In this document: in pieces, positions 25,712 through 34,559 of the stretch
Position numbering within the stretch: position 1 is the first letter of the stretch
Layout: each line of letters opens with the position of its first letter
Assembly (NCBI GenBank): GCA_937995835.1
Contig: CALKIV010000082.1
Coordinates: 55,944-119,943, forward strand
Length of the DNA: 64,000 bases
Origin: an uncultured Dysgonomonas sp.
GTDB taxonomy: Bacteria; Bacteroidota; Bacteroidia; Bacteroidales; Dysgonomonadaceae
Direction of reading: 5' to 3'
The notes under the pieces: generated by a model
Told to the model about the DNA's origin: nothing
What the model saw: the letters and a program-made list of their open reading frames with translations, nothing else
Databases searched by the model: none
Position numbers and translations under genes: made by a program

Positions 25712-27679
25712 ATGAAAAAAAAGAATAGAATTTTAGCCTTTCTGTGTATCCTTCTCTTTATTGCAAATTTAACTGCACAAGAAGTGTATGAGTTTGACTT
25801 AAACGCTAAAAAGAAAGGTGCCCCCATTCAATCAACGATGTATGGGCTCTTCTTCGAGGATATAAACTTTGGAGCAGATGGTGGTTTGTATGCCGAATTG
25901 GTGAAAAATAGATCGTTTGATTTTCCTCAAAACTTGATGGGATGGCGCACTTTTGGTAATGTGGCGCTTAGTAAGCAAAATCCGTTATTTGATCAAAATC
26001 CGACATACGTGATTTTGTCTGATGCTGGGCACAAAGAAAAGCATACTGGCCTAGAGAATGAAGGCTTTGTAGGCATGGGATTCAAGAAGGATGCATCTTA
26101 TAGATTTTCAGTTTGGGCAAAAGCTATTGATGATTTAATTGATCAGAAATTAAGAATAGAGTTGATTAGTGAGAGTAATGCCACCGTTGGATATGCAGAA
26201 TTGACAATAACGTCTAGAGACTGGAAGCAATATGAGATTGTCTTGCAAGCTAAGTCAACAGAGGCTAAAGGGCGGTTGAGAATATACTTGAACTCTAAAG
26301 GACAAGTTGCTCTTGAGCACATTTCACTGTTTCCAGCAGACACCTATAAGGGAAGAGAAAATGGATTGAGAAAAGACTTGGCACAAGCCTTAGAAGATTT
26401 AAAACCCGGTGTTTTTCGTTTTCCGGGAGGTTGTATCGTGGAAGGTACGGATCTAGATACGCGATATGATTGGAAAAAGTCAGTCGGACAGGTGGAGAAT
26501 CGTCCTGTGAATGAAAACAGGTGGCACTATACTTTTAGACATCGTTTGTTCCCGGATTATTTTCAAAGTTATGGATTAGGCTTTTTTGAATACTTCTTAC
26601 TTGCTGAAGATATTGGTGCAGAACCACTACCGGTAGTTAATTGTGGTTTGTCGTGTCAATATCAGAATAAAGGTGAAGAGTGTCACGTGCCTGTAAAAGA
26701 TTTGGGTGCTTATGTGCAAGATGCTCTTGATCTGATAGAGTTTGCTAATGGACCTACAACTACGGAGTGGGGGAAGCTGAGAGCCGATATGGGACATCCA
26801 GAACCCTTTAATATGAAGTTTATAGGAGTAGGTAATGAGCAATGGGGGAGTGAATATGTAGACAGATTGGAAGTGTTTACGAAGGCAATCAGAGCAAAAT
26901 ATCCAGAGATGAAAGTGATTGGAAGTTCCGGACCTTCTGCTGATGGTGATAAGTTTGATTATTTGTGGCCGGAAATGAAAAAGTTGAAAGTCGATTTAGT
27001 GGATGAACATTATTACAAAGATCCCGAATGGTTTTTGTCTAGTGCCGATCGTTATGATCAGTATGACAGAAAGGGGGCTGCTGTTTTTGCAGGAGAATAT
27101 GCGTGCCATGTCCCTAATAGAGCAAATAACTTTATGTCTGCACTTTATGAGGCTGCATTCATGACTGGTTTGGAACGAAATGCAGACCTTGTGCATATGT
27201 GTACCTATGCTCCCTTGTTTGCGCATGTAGATGCTTGGCAATGGAGGCCTGATATGATTTGGTTTGATAATCTGAATGTGCTGAAAACACCAAACTATTA
27301 CGTACAACAACTTTATGCACATAATGTAGGCACACATGTGATGCCATTGACATGGAATAAAAAGGCAATTACAGGACAGGAAAAAATTTATGCTTCAGCG
27401 GTGTATGATGAAAAAGAAAATTGTTATACCGTCAAGATTGCTAATGTGGAAGCAACTGCAAGAAATGTCAAAATAAATCTCAATGGGCTAAAGAAAGGGC
27501 TGGAAGCAGTCGTTGGAGAGTGCTTTCTTCTCCAAAGTGATGATTTGGAGTTAACGAATGAGATGTTATCTCCTGATAATCTCACGATAAAAGCGACTAA
27601 TGCTGTGATGGAGAATAACCAATTGCAAATTGAGTTACCAAAATATGGATTTGGTGTTTATAAGGTGAAAATGAAATAA
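25712..27679 (+). CDS. Secreted alpha-L-arabinofuranosidase, GH51
   Basis: 655 residues. Hydrolyses terminal alpha-L-arabinofuranosyl groups from arabinan or arabinoxylan. A signal peptide (residues 1-22, ending in NLTA, then QEVYEF) sends it to the periplasm or beyond. A carbohydrate-binding-like segment lies at about 110-210, followed by the TIM barrel from about 215 (FRFPGGCIVEG). The acid/base is Glu376 in GVGNEQWG and the nucleophile Glu462 in FAGEYACH, both conserved. A C-terminal beta-sandwich follows from about 530. Divergent from xylB over a shared control region, so it probably responds to the same pentose signal. A strong terminator follows. Confidence 0.95.
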   Translation: MKKKNRILAFLCILLFIANLTAQEVYEFDLNAKKKGAPIQSTMYGLFFEDINFGADGGLYAELVKNRSFDFPQNLMGWRTFGNVALSKQNPLFDQNPTYVILSDAGHKEKHTGLENEGFVGMGFKKDASYRFSVWAKAIDDLIDQKLRIELISESNATVGYAELTITSRDWKQYEIVLQAKSTEAKGRLRIYLNSKGQVALEHISLFPADTYKGRENGLRKDLAQALEDLKPGVFRFPGGCIVEGTDLDTRYDWKKSVGQVENRPVNENRWHYTFRHRLFPDYFQSYGLGFFEYFLLAEDIGAEPLPVVNCGLSCQYQNKGEECHVPVKDLGAYVQDALDLIEFANGPTTTEWGKLRADMGHPEPFNMKFIGVGNEQWGSEYVDRLEVFTKAIRAKYPEMKVIGSSGPSADGDKFDYLWPEMKKLKVDLVDEHYYKDPEWFLSSADRYDQYDRKGAAVFAGEYACHVPNRANNFMSALYEAAFMTGLERNADLVHMCTYAPLFAHVDAWQWRPDMIWFDNLNVLKTPNYYVQQLYAHNVGTHVMPLTWNKKAITGQEKIYASAVYDEKENCYTVKIANVEATARNVKINLNGLKKGLEAVVGECFLLQSDDLELTNEMLSPDNLTIKATNAVMENNQLQIELPKYGFGVYKVKMK

Positions 27680-27693
27680 CTTTAAATAAAGCT

Positions 27694-27732
27694 AGAAAGG
27701 GAGTGTTACTATTCAAGTGACACTCCCTTTCT
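27694..27732. terminator. Bidirectional terminator after the GH51 gene
   Basis: A 17-bp stem with arms 27694-27710 and 27716-27732 (core AGAAAGGGAGTGT / ACACTCCCTTTCT), one G-T pair and a 5-nt loop, between convergent genes. Confidence 0.88.
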
Positions 27733-27754
27733 ATATCTTTAAAACTGCTGAAAT

Positions 27755-27926
27755 CTATCTTCTATCTCCTCTTACCTTGTCTACAATCCAATAGACAACA
27801 GGGATTACTACAAATAGGAGTGCTAACAATAATTTACCTTGCGAAAGCTCTGAATGTAGTCCTCGCTGATTCGCCGAATATAAGAGATATGCAGCTAGGA
27901 AAAGTAAATAATATATTGATTTCATC
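27755..27926 (-). pseudogene. Small two-helix membrane protein gene with a +1 frameshift
   Basis: From ATG at 27926 the frame reads MKSIYYLLF and then runs into a stop after about 30 codons. If one T of the T5 run (27904-27900 on the minus strand) is removed, the reading continues as LLFLAAYLLYSANQRG ... GKLLLALLFVVIPVVYW ... DKVRGDRR to a TAG at 27757-27755, about 56 residues with two membrane segments and a basic tail. This reading is so protein-like that I take the gene to be real, either broken by one inserted base or affected by a sequencing error in the homopolymer. It starts 26 bp after the ugd stop and was likely cotranscribed with it. Function unknown. Confidence 0.65.
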
Positions 27927-27952
27927 GTTTTATATTTTTCTTCGGTTTGTTC

Positions 27953-29275
27953 TTATATTCCTACGCCTATTGCAGCATATTGGAATCCTAGTTCTTCTAA
28001 GTCTCCTTTGTTGTAAATATTTCTTCCGTCAAAAACTACTGGAGTTTTCACTGTCTTTTTGATCACCTCCCATGATGGAATTCTAAACTCGTTCCACTCT
28101 GTAACTAATAGAATGGCATCAGCATCCACTGTGGCGTCATAAATATCCTTGGCGTAATAGATGGTTTCACCGATGCGTCGTTTGGTTTCTTCAATAGCTA
28201 TTGGATCGTATGCTTTTACTTTTCCTCCAGCTTTTAAGATTTGCTCAATTAGTACCAGAGATGGTGCTTCACGCATGTCATCTGTGTTTGGTTTGAATGA
28301 TAGTCCCCACATTGCAATTGTTTTTCCTTTGATGTCACCCTTGTAGAAGTCCATCAACTTGTGGAATAAAAGATGCTTTTGGCGTTCATTTACATTTTCT
28401 ACAGCTTCTAGTATCTCAAGGTTGTAGCCCTTTTGTTTCCCTGTTTTTATCAAAGCTTTAACGTCTTTAGGAAAACAGCTTCCACCATAACCACAGCCCG
28501 CATAAAGGAATTTAGACCCAATGCGTGTATCCGATCCGATACCTCTTCTTACCTTGTTGACATCTGCTCCTACAATTTCGCATAAGTTGGCGATGTCATT
28601 CATGAAGCTAATACGTGTAGCCAACATTGCATTGGCAGCATACTTAATCATTTCTGCGGAAGGTATATCCGTATAGATAATGCGATAGTTATTTATAGTA
28701 AAAGGCTTATAGAGGCGCTCCATGTATTTTTGGGCTCTTTCAGATTCGATTCCTACCACTACACGGTCGGGACGCAAGAAGTCTGCAATAGCTGCTCCTT
28801 CTTTCAAGAATTCAGGATTTGATGCTACATCAAACTCTAGATCTGTTTTGCCTCTTTTGTCCAATTCTTCTCTGATGGCAGCTTTCACTTTCTTGGCAGT
28901 TCCAACAGGTACTGTGCTTTTTGTAACTATAACGGCATACTTATTTAGATTTTTGCCCACAGTGCGGGCCACATCCATCACGTACCTTAGGTCAGCACTT
29001 CCATCTTCATCAGGGGGTGTGCCAACTGCCGAAAATATGATATCTACATCATTCAGGATGGATGCAAGATCAGTAGTGAATTTTAGTCTTCCAGCTTTAT
29101 AGTTGCTTTCTACCATTTCTTCCAGTCCGGGTTCATAGATTGGAATAATTCCATCTTTAAGATTTTGAATTTTTTTCTCATCAATATCCACACAAGTCAC
29201 ATCTGTTCCCATTTCTGCGAAACATGTACCTGTTACTAACCCGACATATCCTGTTCCTACTATTGCAATTTTCAT
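27953..29275 (-). CDS. ugd: UDP-glucose 6-dehydrogenase
   Basis: 440 residues from the ATG at 29275 (MKIAIVGTGYVGLVTG); an upstream in-frame ATG at 29308 adds 11 residues before the Rossmann fold and is unlikely. Oxidises UDP-glucose to UDP-glucuronate with NAD+, for capsule and other surface polysaccharides. Visible: the GxGxxG loop, VTKSTVPVGTAKK, the NPEFLKEGAA substrate segment, and the catalytic Cys in CGYGGSCFPKD. The C-terminal domain holds GLSFKPNTDDMREAPS. A -7 box TATATTTG lies at 29329-29322 on the minus strand. Confidence 0.95.
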   Translation of the reverse strand: MKIAIVGTGYVGLVTGTCFAEMGTDVTCVDIDEKKIQNLKDGIIPIYEPGLEEMVESNYKAGRLKFTTDLASILNDVDIIFSAVGTPPDEDGSADLRYVMDVARTVGKNLNKYAVIVTKSTVPVGTAKKVKAAIREELDKRGKTDLEFDVASNPEFLKEGAAIADFLRPDRVVVGIESERAQKYMERLYKPFTINNYRIIYTDIPSAEMIKYAANAMLATRISFMNDIANLCEIVGADVNKVRRGIGSDTRIGSKFLYAGCGYGGSCFPKDVKALIKTGKQKGYNLEILEAVENVNERQKHLLFHKLMDFYKGDIKGKTIAMWGLSFKPNTDDMREAPSLVLIEQILKAGGKVKAYDPIAIEETKRRIGETIYYAKDIYDATVDADAILLVTEWNEFRIPSWEVIKKTVKTPVVFDGRNIYNKGDLEELGFQYAAIGVGI

Positions 29276-29415
29276 ATATGTTCGATTTTCTTTAAAAGTT
29301 GGTGTCATTATAATATTATGACAAATATAATATGAAAAAGATAGATTCTAACACTTTTCTCTTCAATAACTCAGATTTAGATAATATCATCTGTGTTTTG
29401 CTTCTGTTTTTGAAC

Positions 29416-29423
29416 TATCTTTG
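29416..29423 (+). promoter_or_regulatory. Candidate -7 box for the rhomboid gene
   Basis: TATCTTTG with GTG (one mismatch from TTG) 20 bp upstream at 29393-29395. It overlaps a TTG that could be read as an upstream start (29421), which supports the ATG at 29451. Confidence 0.6.
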
Positions 29424-29450
29424 GCCCTAAATATTGAACAAAGAAACAGT

Positions 29451-30110
29451 ATGTCAAGAGAAATATTAGTTATATATCTGATCATTGGTATAACATGTGT
29501 CACTAGTTACATGGGCTTTGCCAATCGTACTCACAATGAGCTTTTTGATCGTTTGAAGTTTCATGTTGGTGCCATCACAGGTCGAGATAAACAATGGGAC
29601 AGATTGATCAGTTCTGCACTGTTGCATGGTGACTGGATGCATCTATTGTTCAATATGATGACATTCTATTTCTTTGCTCCTGCCGTAATGATGTTCTTTG
29701 GTATTTGGAAGTTTTTGGGCATATACGTGGGCTCAATCATTGGAGGAGGTTTAGTCTCTCTTTGGATGCATAGAAAAAACTACAGCTATTCTGCTATAGG
29801 AGCTTCGGGAGGTGTTGTAGGCTTGATCTTTGCTGTTATTGCCATTGCTCCCTTATCGACCATTGGTTTATACTTTATCATTGATATTCCTGCTTGGATC
29901 TTTGGCGCAGCTTATCTGTTTTTTTCTATCTATGCTATGCGCAAACAGATGGGAAATATTGGGCATGATGCACATCTGGGAGGTGCAGCTGTGGGATTGT
30001 TGATGGCTATTGCATATGCTCCTAATACTTTGTTGGGAAATACTCCATATATTCTCGCCAATCTTGTCCCTCTAGTCATCTTGGGCTATTATATTTGGAA
30101 AGAGAGGTGA
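29451..30110 (+). CDS. Rhomboid family intramembrane serine protease
   Basis: 219 residues from the ATG at 29451. Cleaves membrane proteins within the lipid bilayer. Six hydrophobic segments. The L1/helix-2 signature HGDWMHLLFN spans 59-68, the catalytic Ser is Ser119 in GASG, and the catalytic His is His175 in AHLGG. All catalytic elements are intact. Substrates cannot be deduced. The upstream TTG reading (29421) is rejected because a -7 promoter box overlaps it. Confidence 0.93.
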   Translation: MSREILVIYLIIGITCVTSYMGFANRTHNELFDRLKFHVGAITGRDKQWDRLISSALLHGDWMHLLFNMMTFYFFAPAVMMFFGIWKFLGIYVGSIIGGGLVSLWMHRKNYSYSAIGASGGVVGLIFAVIAIAPLSTIGLYFIIDIPAWIFGAAYLFFSIYAMRKQMGNIGHDAHLGGAAVGLLMAIAYAPNTLLGNTPYILANLVPLVILGYYIWKER

Positions 30111-30341
30111 TCTCCTCATTTTATTTGATCTGGGTAGAACTATTTGCTAGATAAAAATGTTAACTTTATGCAAAGTCCGCTCTGTGTTTAGATTTTGTAT
30201 GTAACAAAAGAGTTGCAAAATACATCTAATGAAGAGAACACTGGAAAAAGATTAATTCACAAACTAATAATTCTCTATACAGTAATATACATACATAAAC
30301 GAAATAAATAATATTATTTACAAATAACTAAACGAAAAATT

Positions 30342-31016
30342 ATGAAACATTTATCAATTCTGATCGCAATCATTGTTAGCTTTGCGGTTATTTTTTCAAG
30401 TTGTAATGCTAGTAATACTGCTAAAGGTACAGGTATTGGTGCAGGTGCAGGTGCAGTGCTAGGTGCTGGACTAGGAGCAATCATCGGTGGTGGTAGTGGT
30501 GCTGCTTGGGGTGCAGGTATTGGTGCCGCAGTAGGTGGTGGTGCTGGTGCTATCATTGGAAACAAGATGGATAAGCAGAAAAAAGAACTTGAAGCTATTA
30601 ATGCTGCGCAAGTAGAATCAATTAATGATGGACAAGCGTTAAAAGTTACATTCGAATCTGGTATTCTTTTTGCTACAAATTCGAGTACACTAAATACCAA
30701 TTCTCAAAGAGCTTTGACTAGCTTTGCTCAATCGTTGAATAACAATCCTGATACAGATATTCAAATTCAAGGACATACAGATAGTTCAGGAAATGATGCT
30801 ATTAATAATCCTCTATCTGAAAAACGTGCTGAGGCAGTTAGAAGTTTCCTTATGTCTAAGGGGGTTCAAAATAGCCGTATGTCTTCTCATGGATTAGGAT
30901 CTACTGTTCCGGTTGCTGACAATAGTACATCTGCAGGAAAAGCTCAAAATCGTAGAGTAGAAGTATATATTCTTCCAAATGCTAAGATGATTCAAGATGC
31001 AAATCAAGGTAGATAA
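30342..31016 (+). CDS. OmpA-family lipoprotein with glycine-zipper domain
   Basis: 224 residues. Signal peptide with lipobox FSSC (Cys21), then a Gly-rich zipper of about 40 residues (GTGIGAGAGAVLGAGLGA and further), then an OmpA-like peptidoglycan-binding domain from about 100 (FESGILFATNSSTLN, QIQGHTDSSGN, SEKRAEAVRSFL, NRRVEVYI). Probably anchors the outer membrane to peptidoglycan, like E. coli YiaD. It follows a 231-bp gap (30111-30341) with no ORF and no clear -7 box. A strong terminator ends the unit. Confidence 0.94.
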   Translation: MKHLSILIAIIVSFAVIFSSCNASNTAKGTGIGAGAGAVLGAGLGAIIGGGSGAAWGAGIGAAVGGGAGAIIGNKMDKQKKELEAINAAQVESINDGQALKVTFESGILFATNSSTLNTNSQRALTSFAQSLNNNPDTDIQIQGHTDSSGNDAINNPLSEKRAEAVRSFLMSKGVQNSRMSSHGLGSTVPVADNSTSAGKAQNRRVEVYILPNAKMIQDANQGR

Positions 31017-31037
31017 TTGATCTGCTGTATAGATATG

Positions 31038-31069
31038 AAAAAAGGCTATCCGTTTGGATAGCCTTTTTT
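31038..31069. terminator. Bidirectional terminator after the OmpA-lipoprotein gene
   Basis: A 14-bp perfect stem AAAAAAGGCTATCC / GGATAGCCTTTTTT with a GTTT loop, between convergent genes. Confidence 0.93.
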
Positions 31070-31105
31070 CTTTGCGCCAAAATCGAACTCGATAAACGAG
31101 ACCTT

Positions 31106-31564
31106 TTATTTCTTCATTATATTCTGAATGTCTTTTGCTGTAAAGCTACCTCTCATTCGGATTATTGTACATTTATTAAGTTCAGAAACGATCATTACAA
31201 GATCCTTAAATGTTCCATTATCTTGCTTGCCATAAAACACTACCTTTTGATCTTTTTCTTTGAGGCTCATAAAATTCTCATAAGCTTTATCTTTATCAAA
31301 AAAATCAAAAAGTGAATTCATGTATTTTATAGCTTCATTGGCTTCACTTGTGTATATGTCCAACTGATCCAGTTTGTTTACCAAGCCTGCAATGTCCACC
31401 CCACCAGTTTCCATCTTAGGAAGCATCTCTAAGAGAGATTTATTTACATGTACAGCTTGAATATCTTTTCGTTCAGACAATTTATCAAATACATTGCTTT
31501 GAGCTTGTGTGAAAGCTGCACTAAAAGCAAAGATTAGGATCAATATCAATTTATTATATTTCAT
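31106..31564 (-). CDS. DUF4252 protein, secreted
   Basis: 152 residues with a signal peptide (MKYNKLILILIFAFSAAFTQA). The rest fits the DUF4252 family of small Bacteroidetes envelope proteins: DKLSERKDIQAVHVNKSLLEMLPKM is the family-like opening, and the end carries ELNKCTIIRMRGSFTAKDI. It is the third gene of a sigma / membrane protein / DUF4252 cassette, separated by 22 bp from the upstream gene, so it is probably a target or partner of that regulatory pair. Function unknown. Confidence 0.82.
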   Translation of the reverse strand: MKYNKLILILIFAFSAAFTQAQSNVFDKLSERKDIQAVHVNKSLLEMLPKMETGGVDIAGLVNKLDQLDIYTSEANEAIKYMNSLFDFFDKDKAYENFMSLKEKDQKVVFYGKQDNGTFKDLVMIVSELNKCTIIRMRGSFTAKDIQNIMKK

Positions 31565-31586
31565 AGAAACTGTTATTTTTAAGATT

Positions 31587-32102
31587 TTATTTAAATATAT
31601 CTTCTAGCATAGCGTTTGTTTTTTCAAAGTTGCTTTGCATACCATCTATCTGTTTCATCCCTTTGTTGAAATTGTTGGATAAGAGGGCTAAGGCTTTTTC
31701 TACCTGTATTATATCTACTTCAGGTTCGTGATCTATATCTTCCACTAATGTCTGGTCATGATTACTCATGGATGGATGAAATAGATAAAAACTGGCAGTA
31801 GTCAATAGTGCGATACAGGCTGCTACGCTAACCCATCGGATCAGTGTTTTTGTAGAGAATGACACCCTTTTATGGTTCTCTCGATCCAAATTGCTAATCA
31901 AAGTGTCTAATTGAGATGCTAGATGATTAGGAACATCAATTATTTCAGACTGTTCAAGGCTTAGAAAAATGTTTTTCTCATCCAACAACTCTTGTTCAAC
32001 CTCACCGCTGTTAAAGTAGTTTCTTAACAGCAACTCTTCTTCAGGAGTAGTAGCTCCTTCGTAGAAAGAGTTCAGTAGATGTTTTACTTCGTTAGTTTTC
32101 AT
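31587..32102 (-). CDS. Single-pass membrane protein, probable anti-sigma factor
   Basis: 171 residues. N-terminal cytoplasmic part (about 1-85) with EEELLLRNYFNSGEVEQELL, resembling the anti-sigma N-terminal region of Bacteroidetes pairs. One membrane helix lies at about 90-108 (WVSVAACIALLTTASFYLF), then a short periplasmic tail with no known domain. It overlaps the upstream ECF sigma gene by 11 bp, which is the main ground for calling it the cognate anti-sigma factor. No FecR domain is present, so this is not a TonB-linked FecI/FecR system. Confidence 0.75.
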   Translation of the reverse strand: MKTNEVKHLLNSFYEGATTPEEELLLRNYFNSGEVEQELLDEKNIFLSLEQSEIIDVPNHLASQLDTLISNLDRENHKRVSFSTKTLIRWVSVAACIALLTTASFYLFHPSMSNHDQTLVEDIDHEPEVDIIQVEKALALLSNNFNKGMKQIDGMQSNFEKTNAMLEDIFK

Positions 32103-32592
32103 TGCTGTTTAATTTCAAAAATTTCTCTCTAATTGTTTTCCTTGCTCGTGACAACGTCACTCGTATATTAACTTGGCTCATCCCCGTTATCTCTTCTATT
32201 TCATCATCAGTATATTCATCCCAATGTTTTAATTGCATCACGAGTCTTTGTTGATCAGGTAGCTGATCGACCAATTTTCGTACTTGGTTTAGCTCATCTT
32301 TAGCCTCTACATCTCTTGCCAAAGAACCAGATTGTCTTACATCCACTTCGAACTCAGAAAGGTACTCTTTTTTTCTACGTAAAAAATCAAGACAAGTATT
32401 CCTTAAAACAATAATTGCGTAGGCTTCAGTATTTTCTATCTGCTCAATATCATCACGTTTGTTCCACAGTTTGATATACGTTTCTTGAAGAATATCTTCA
32501 GCATTACCATGATCATTTAGGATCCGGTAAGCTATTCTATACATTTTTTGATGATAGGGAATAAATATTTCTTTGAATATTTCGGTATTCAT
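32092..32592 (-). CDS. ECF RNA polymerase sigma factor
   Basis: 166 residues. Region 2 shows YRIAYRILNDHGNAEDILQE and the -10 recognising TYIKLWNKRDDI; region 4 shows LPDQQRLVMQLKHWDEYTDD and the helix-turn-helix near MSQVNIRVTLSRARK. Group IV (ECF) sigma factor, no extra domains. Start at ATG 32592. Followed by an overlapping membrane protein and a DUF4252 protein; this arrangement recurs in Bacteroidales. Signal unknown, likely an envelope cue. Confidence 0.93.
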   Translation of the reverse strand: MNTEIFKEIFIPYHQKMYRIAYRILNDHGNAEDILQETYIKLWNKRDDIEQIENTEAYAIIVLRNTCLDFLRRKKEYLSEFEVDVRQSGSLARDVEAKDELNQVRKLVDQLPDQQRLVMQLKHWDEYTDDEIEEITGMSQVNIRVTLSRARKTIREKFLKLNSNEN

Positions 32593-32744
32593 CTGTTGTT
32601 TCTATATTCCTTCACCTACTATTAAGATGACGAAAATAGTGATTTAATTGTTACAAGTTTGAGCTTGGTATTTTGAGAAATTCTCCAAATTTTCTCTAAA
32701 ACAGCGTTTGTTGAGAAAAAGCTTAGAAAACTTTATGTAGTTTG

Positions 32745-33203
32745 TTACTCTGCAATATCTTCTTTAGCCTCTTTTGCAAACTCTAGATGAGTATTTTCTC
32801 CGGTTTTGAAGGTCAACACATTTCCCTCGAGACTGATTTGTAGTCCCCCCTCTGAAGAAATGAGCTGAAGAAATTCGCCTTCCTTGTTGTCTTCAAGACA
32901 AGCCATCATAGTAGAACCAAGCTTTTGCGCTTTAAATGTATTTCCCTCTAGGATGAAGTTTCCAAAATATCTGTTACATCCAGCTGAGCCGGCTACTAAT
33001 TCTTTTTCGAAATCAAATTCTAGTGTAGGGATATTTCCTTTGAAAGATTCTTCCACAGGTTTCCCTTCGAAGGATTTTAATACCCAGTAGCCTTCTAGTT
33101 GAGTCTTGTCAATTGCTTTTTCAGTAGAACAGCTTTTTAGTGAAATTCCTGCAACAAGAACCACAAGGGCAAGAGCCCCTAGTTTTAATAAATGCTTTAC
33201 CAT
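32745..33203 (-). CDS. META-domain lipoprotein, HslJ-like
   Basis: 152 residues. Signal peptide with the lipobox region SLKSC (Cys24). A single META domain follows: LEGYWVLKSFEGKP, AGCNRYFGNF, GSTMMACLED and EFLQLIS, the typical signatures of the HslJ/META family. Members are small outer-membrane lipoproteins of unclear function, sometimes tied to heat or antibiotic stress. Last gene of a four-gene minus-strand group; 18 bp separate it from the nitrilase-like gene. A 150-bp gap follows before the sigma cassette. Confidence 0.88.
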   Translation of the reverse strand: MVKHLLKLGALALVVLVAGISLKSCSTEKAIDKTQLEGYWVLKSFEGKPVEESFKGNIPTLEFDFEKELVAGSAGCNRYFGNFILEGNTFKAQKLGSTMMACLEDNKEGEFLQLISSEGGLQISLEGNVLTFKTGENTHLEFAKEAKEDIAE

Positions 33204-33221
33204 TGTCTGTATTTTTTTTGT

Positions 33222-34004
33222 TTAAATTTTTATTTCAAAATCATCAGCATCTTCCCAAACCGGAAATTTGTGTCTTAAGTTAGTTAGTGACTCTTTGTCC
33301 AAAACCACAGTTTCTATGATCTCGGTATGGTCTTTCAGTCTGATAATTGTGTTTCCTTTTTCGTTAATCAATGCAGAGCCACCCAAGTGACTCAATTGGT
33401 TGCCATCTAGTCCAACTCTATTCACGCCGCATACATAGCACATGTTTTCCATCGCTCTGGCTCGTAGTAGTACATCCCAAACGTTTTGACGAGGCTCTGG
33501 CCAATTGGCTACGTATATTGCCAAGTCATATTCGTTGTTTCTGTTTCTTGACCAAACAGGGAAGCGCAAGTCGTAGCATACCAAGAGGCATATATTGAAT
33601 CCTTTATAGTTGAGGGTAATTTTCTCTTTTCCGGCTGTTATGATCTTACCTTCTCCTCCCATTCTGAAGAGGTGACGTTTGTCGTAAAAGTGGGACTCTT
33701 GAGGAGTGATAAAAAATGCTCGGTTGTGGTACTGTCCTTTATCTTCTATTAAGGCACTTCCACAGATAGCGAGCTTGTTTTCTATAGCTAAGTCTTTTAT
33801 CTTAGCAAAAAGAGTGTTTTCTGAAGGTTCAGCGACGTCAAGATTGAACGAAAAGCCGGTGAAAGACATTTCAGGAAGAATGATCAGATCTGTCTTCCCA
33901 GCCAATTTAGATGCAGCATCTTCTATTTTGGCTAGATTTTTCTGTTTGTCTTCCCATGCAATATCATATTGCATTAGGCTGATGGTCAATTTGTCGGTCT
34001 GCAT
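33222..34004 (-). CDS. Carbon-nitrogen hydrolase, probable omega-amidase
   Basis: 260 residues, nitrilase superfamily. The catalytic triad is complete: Glu45 in LPEMSFTGF, Lys109 in YDKRHLF, Cys143 in LLVCYDLRFP. The phrases 'RMGGEGKIITAG' and 'VWSRNRNNEYD' resemble YafV/Nit2-type omega-amidases, which hydrolyse 2-oxoglutaramate or 2-oxosuccinamate and clear deaminated glutamine or glutathione. Ten bp separate it from the acyltransferase gene upstream and 18 bp from the META lipoprotein gene downstream. Substrate call is by resemblance only. Confidence 0.88.
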   Translation of the reverse strand: MQTDKLTISLMQYDIAWEDKQKNLAKIEDAASKLAGKTDLIILPEMSFTGFSFNLDVAEPSENTLFAKIKDLAIENKLAICGSALIEDKGQYHNRAFFITPQESHFYDKRHLFRMGGEGKIITAGKEKITLNYKGFNICLLVCYDLRFPVWSRNRNNEYDLAIYVANWPEPRQNVWDVLLRARAMENMCYVCGVNRVGLDGNQLSHLGGSALINEKGNTIIRLKDHTEIIETVVLDKESLTNLRHKFPVWEDADDFEIKI

Positions 34005-34014
34005 ATCAATAAAT

Positions 34015-34557
34015 TTATAGTATAAAGTTTTCAGGATGCTTTGCTTCAGCTCCTACATAATACTTCTTTATAATCTGTAAATCCTTTTCTGCATCTCCAG
34101 TTGGGATAAATAAATCATGAAAAATGATCTCCTTTTTTCCATAATTGAGGGATGCGATCATTATAGGTACTTCGGCGGCCAAAGCTATGTAGTAGAAACC
34201 CATTTTCCACTCTGCGTTTGCCTTGCGTGTGCCTTCTGGGGTGATGGCCAAATGGAATTGCTTTTTGGATTTAAATACGTTAGCAATCTGCTCTGTAAGT
34301 GACATAGATTTGGATCTGTTTACGGGAATTCCTCCCATAGCTTTAAACAGAAAATTTAGAGGGAAGAAAAACCAGTCTTTTTTTATCAAGAATGATGCCT
34401 TTTTGCCCATGGACTTATATGTAAAGAATCCTATAGGCATATCCCAGTTGCTGGTGTGTGGTGCTACACAAATCACACACTTGTCAGGGAAGTCAACAGC
34501 AGATGTATTAATAGACCAGCCAAATATCCGAAGGATATACTTAGAAAATGTTTTCAT
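34015..34557 (-). CDS. Small PlsC-family acyltransferase
   Basis: 180 residues. Acyltransferase of the glycerolipid type: HTSNWD at 34-39 (HX4D), GGIPVNRS as the second block and TPEGTRK as the third. Shorter than a classic 1-acylglycerol-3-phosphate acyltransferase (about 240) and lacking a strong N-terminal membrane helix, so it may act on another lipid such as an ornithine/glycine lipid or a lysophospholipid. A longer PlsC is encoded at 57668-58399. It lies 2 bp from the upstream gene and 10 bp from the downstream one. Confidence 0.87.
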   Translation of the reverse strand: MKTFSKYILRIFGWSINTSAVDFPDKCVICVAPHTSNWDMPIGFFTYKSMGKKASFLIKKDWFFFPLNFLFKAMGGIPVNRSKSMSLTEQIANVFKSKKQFHLAITPEGTRKANAEWKMGFYYIALAAEVPIMIASLNYGKKEIIFHDLFIPTGDAEKDLQIIKKYYVGAEAKHPENFIL

Positions 34558-34559
34558 TA

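Noticed and set aside
27820..28062. 80-residue plus-strand frame across the ugd 3' end
   Set aside because: Overlaps the antisense of ugd and the frameshifted small gene; low-complexity hydrophobic reading without a promoter.
30314..30700. Pro/Ala-rich open frame on the minus strand
   Set aside because: Shadow of the Gly-rich zipper in the OmpA-type lipoprotein gene.
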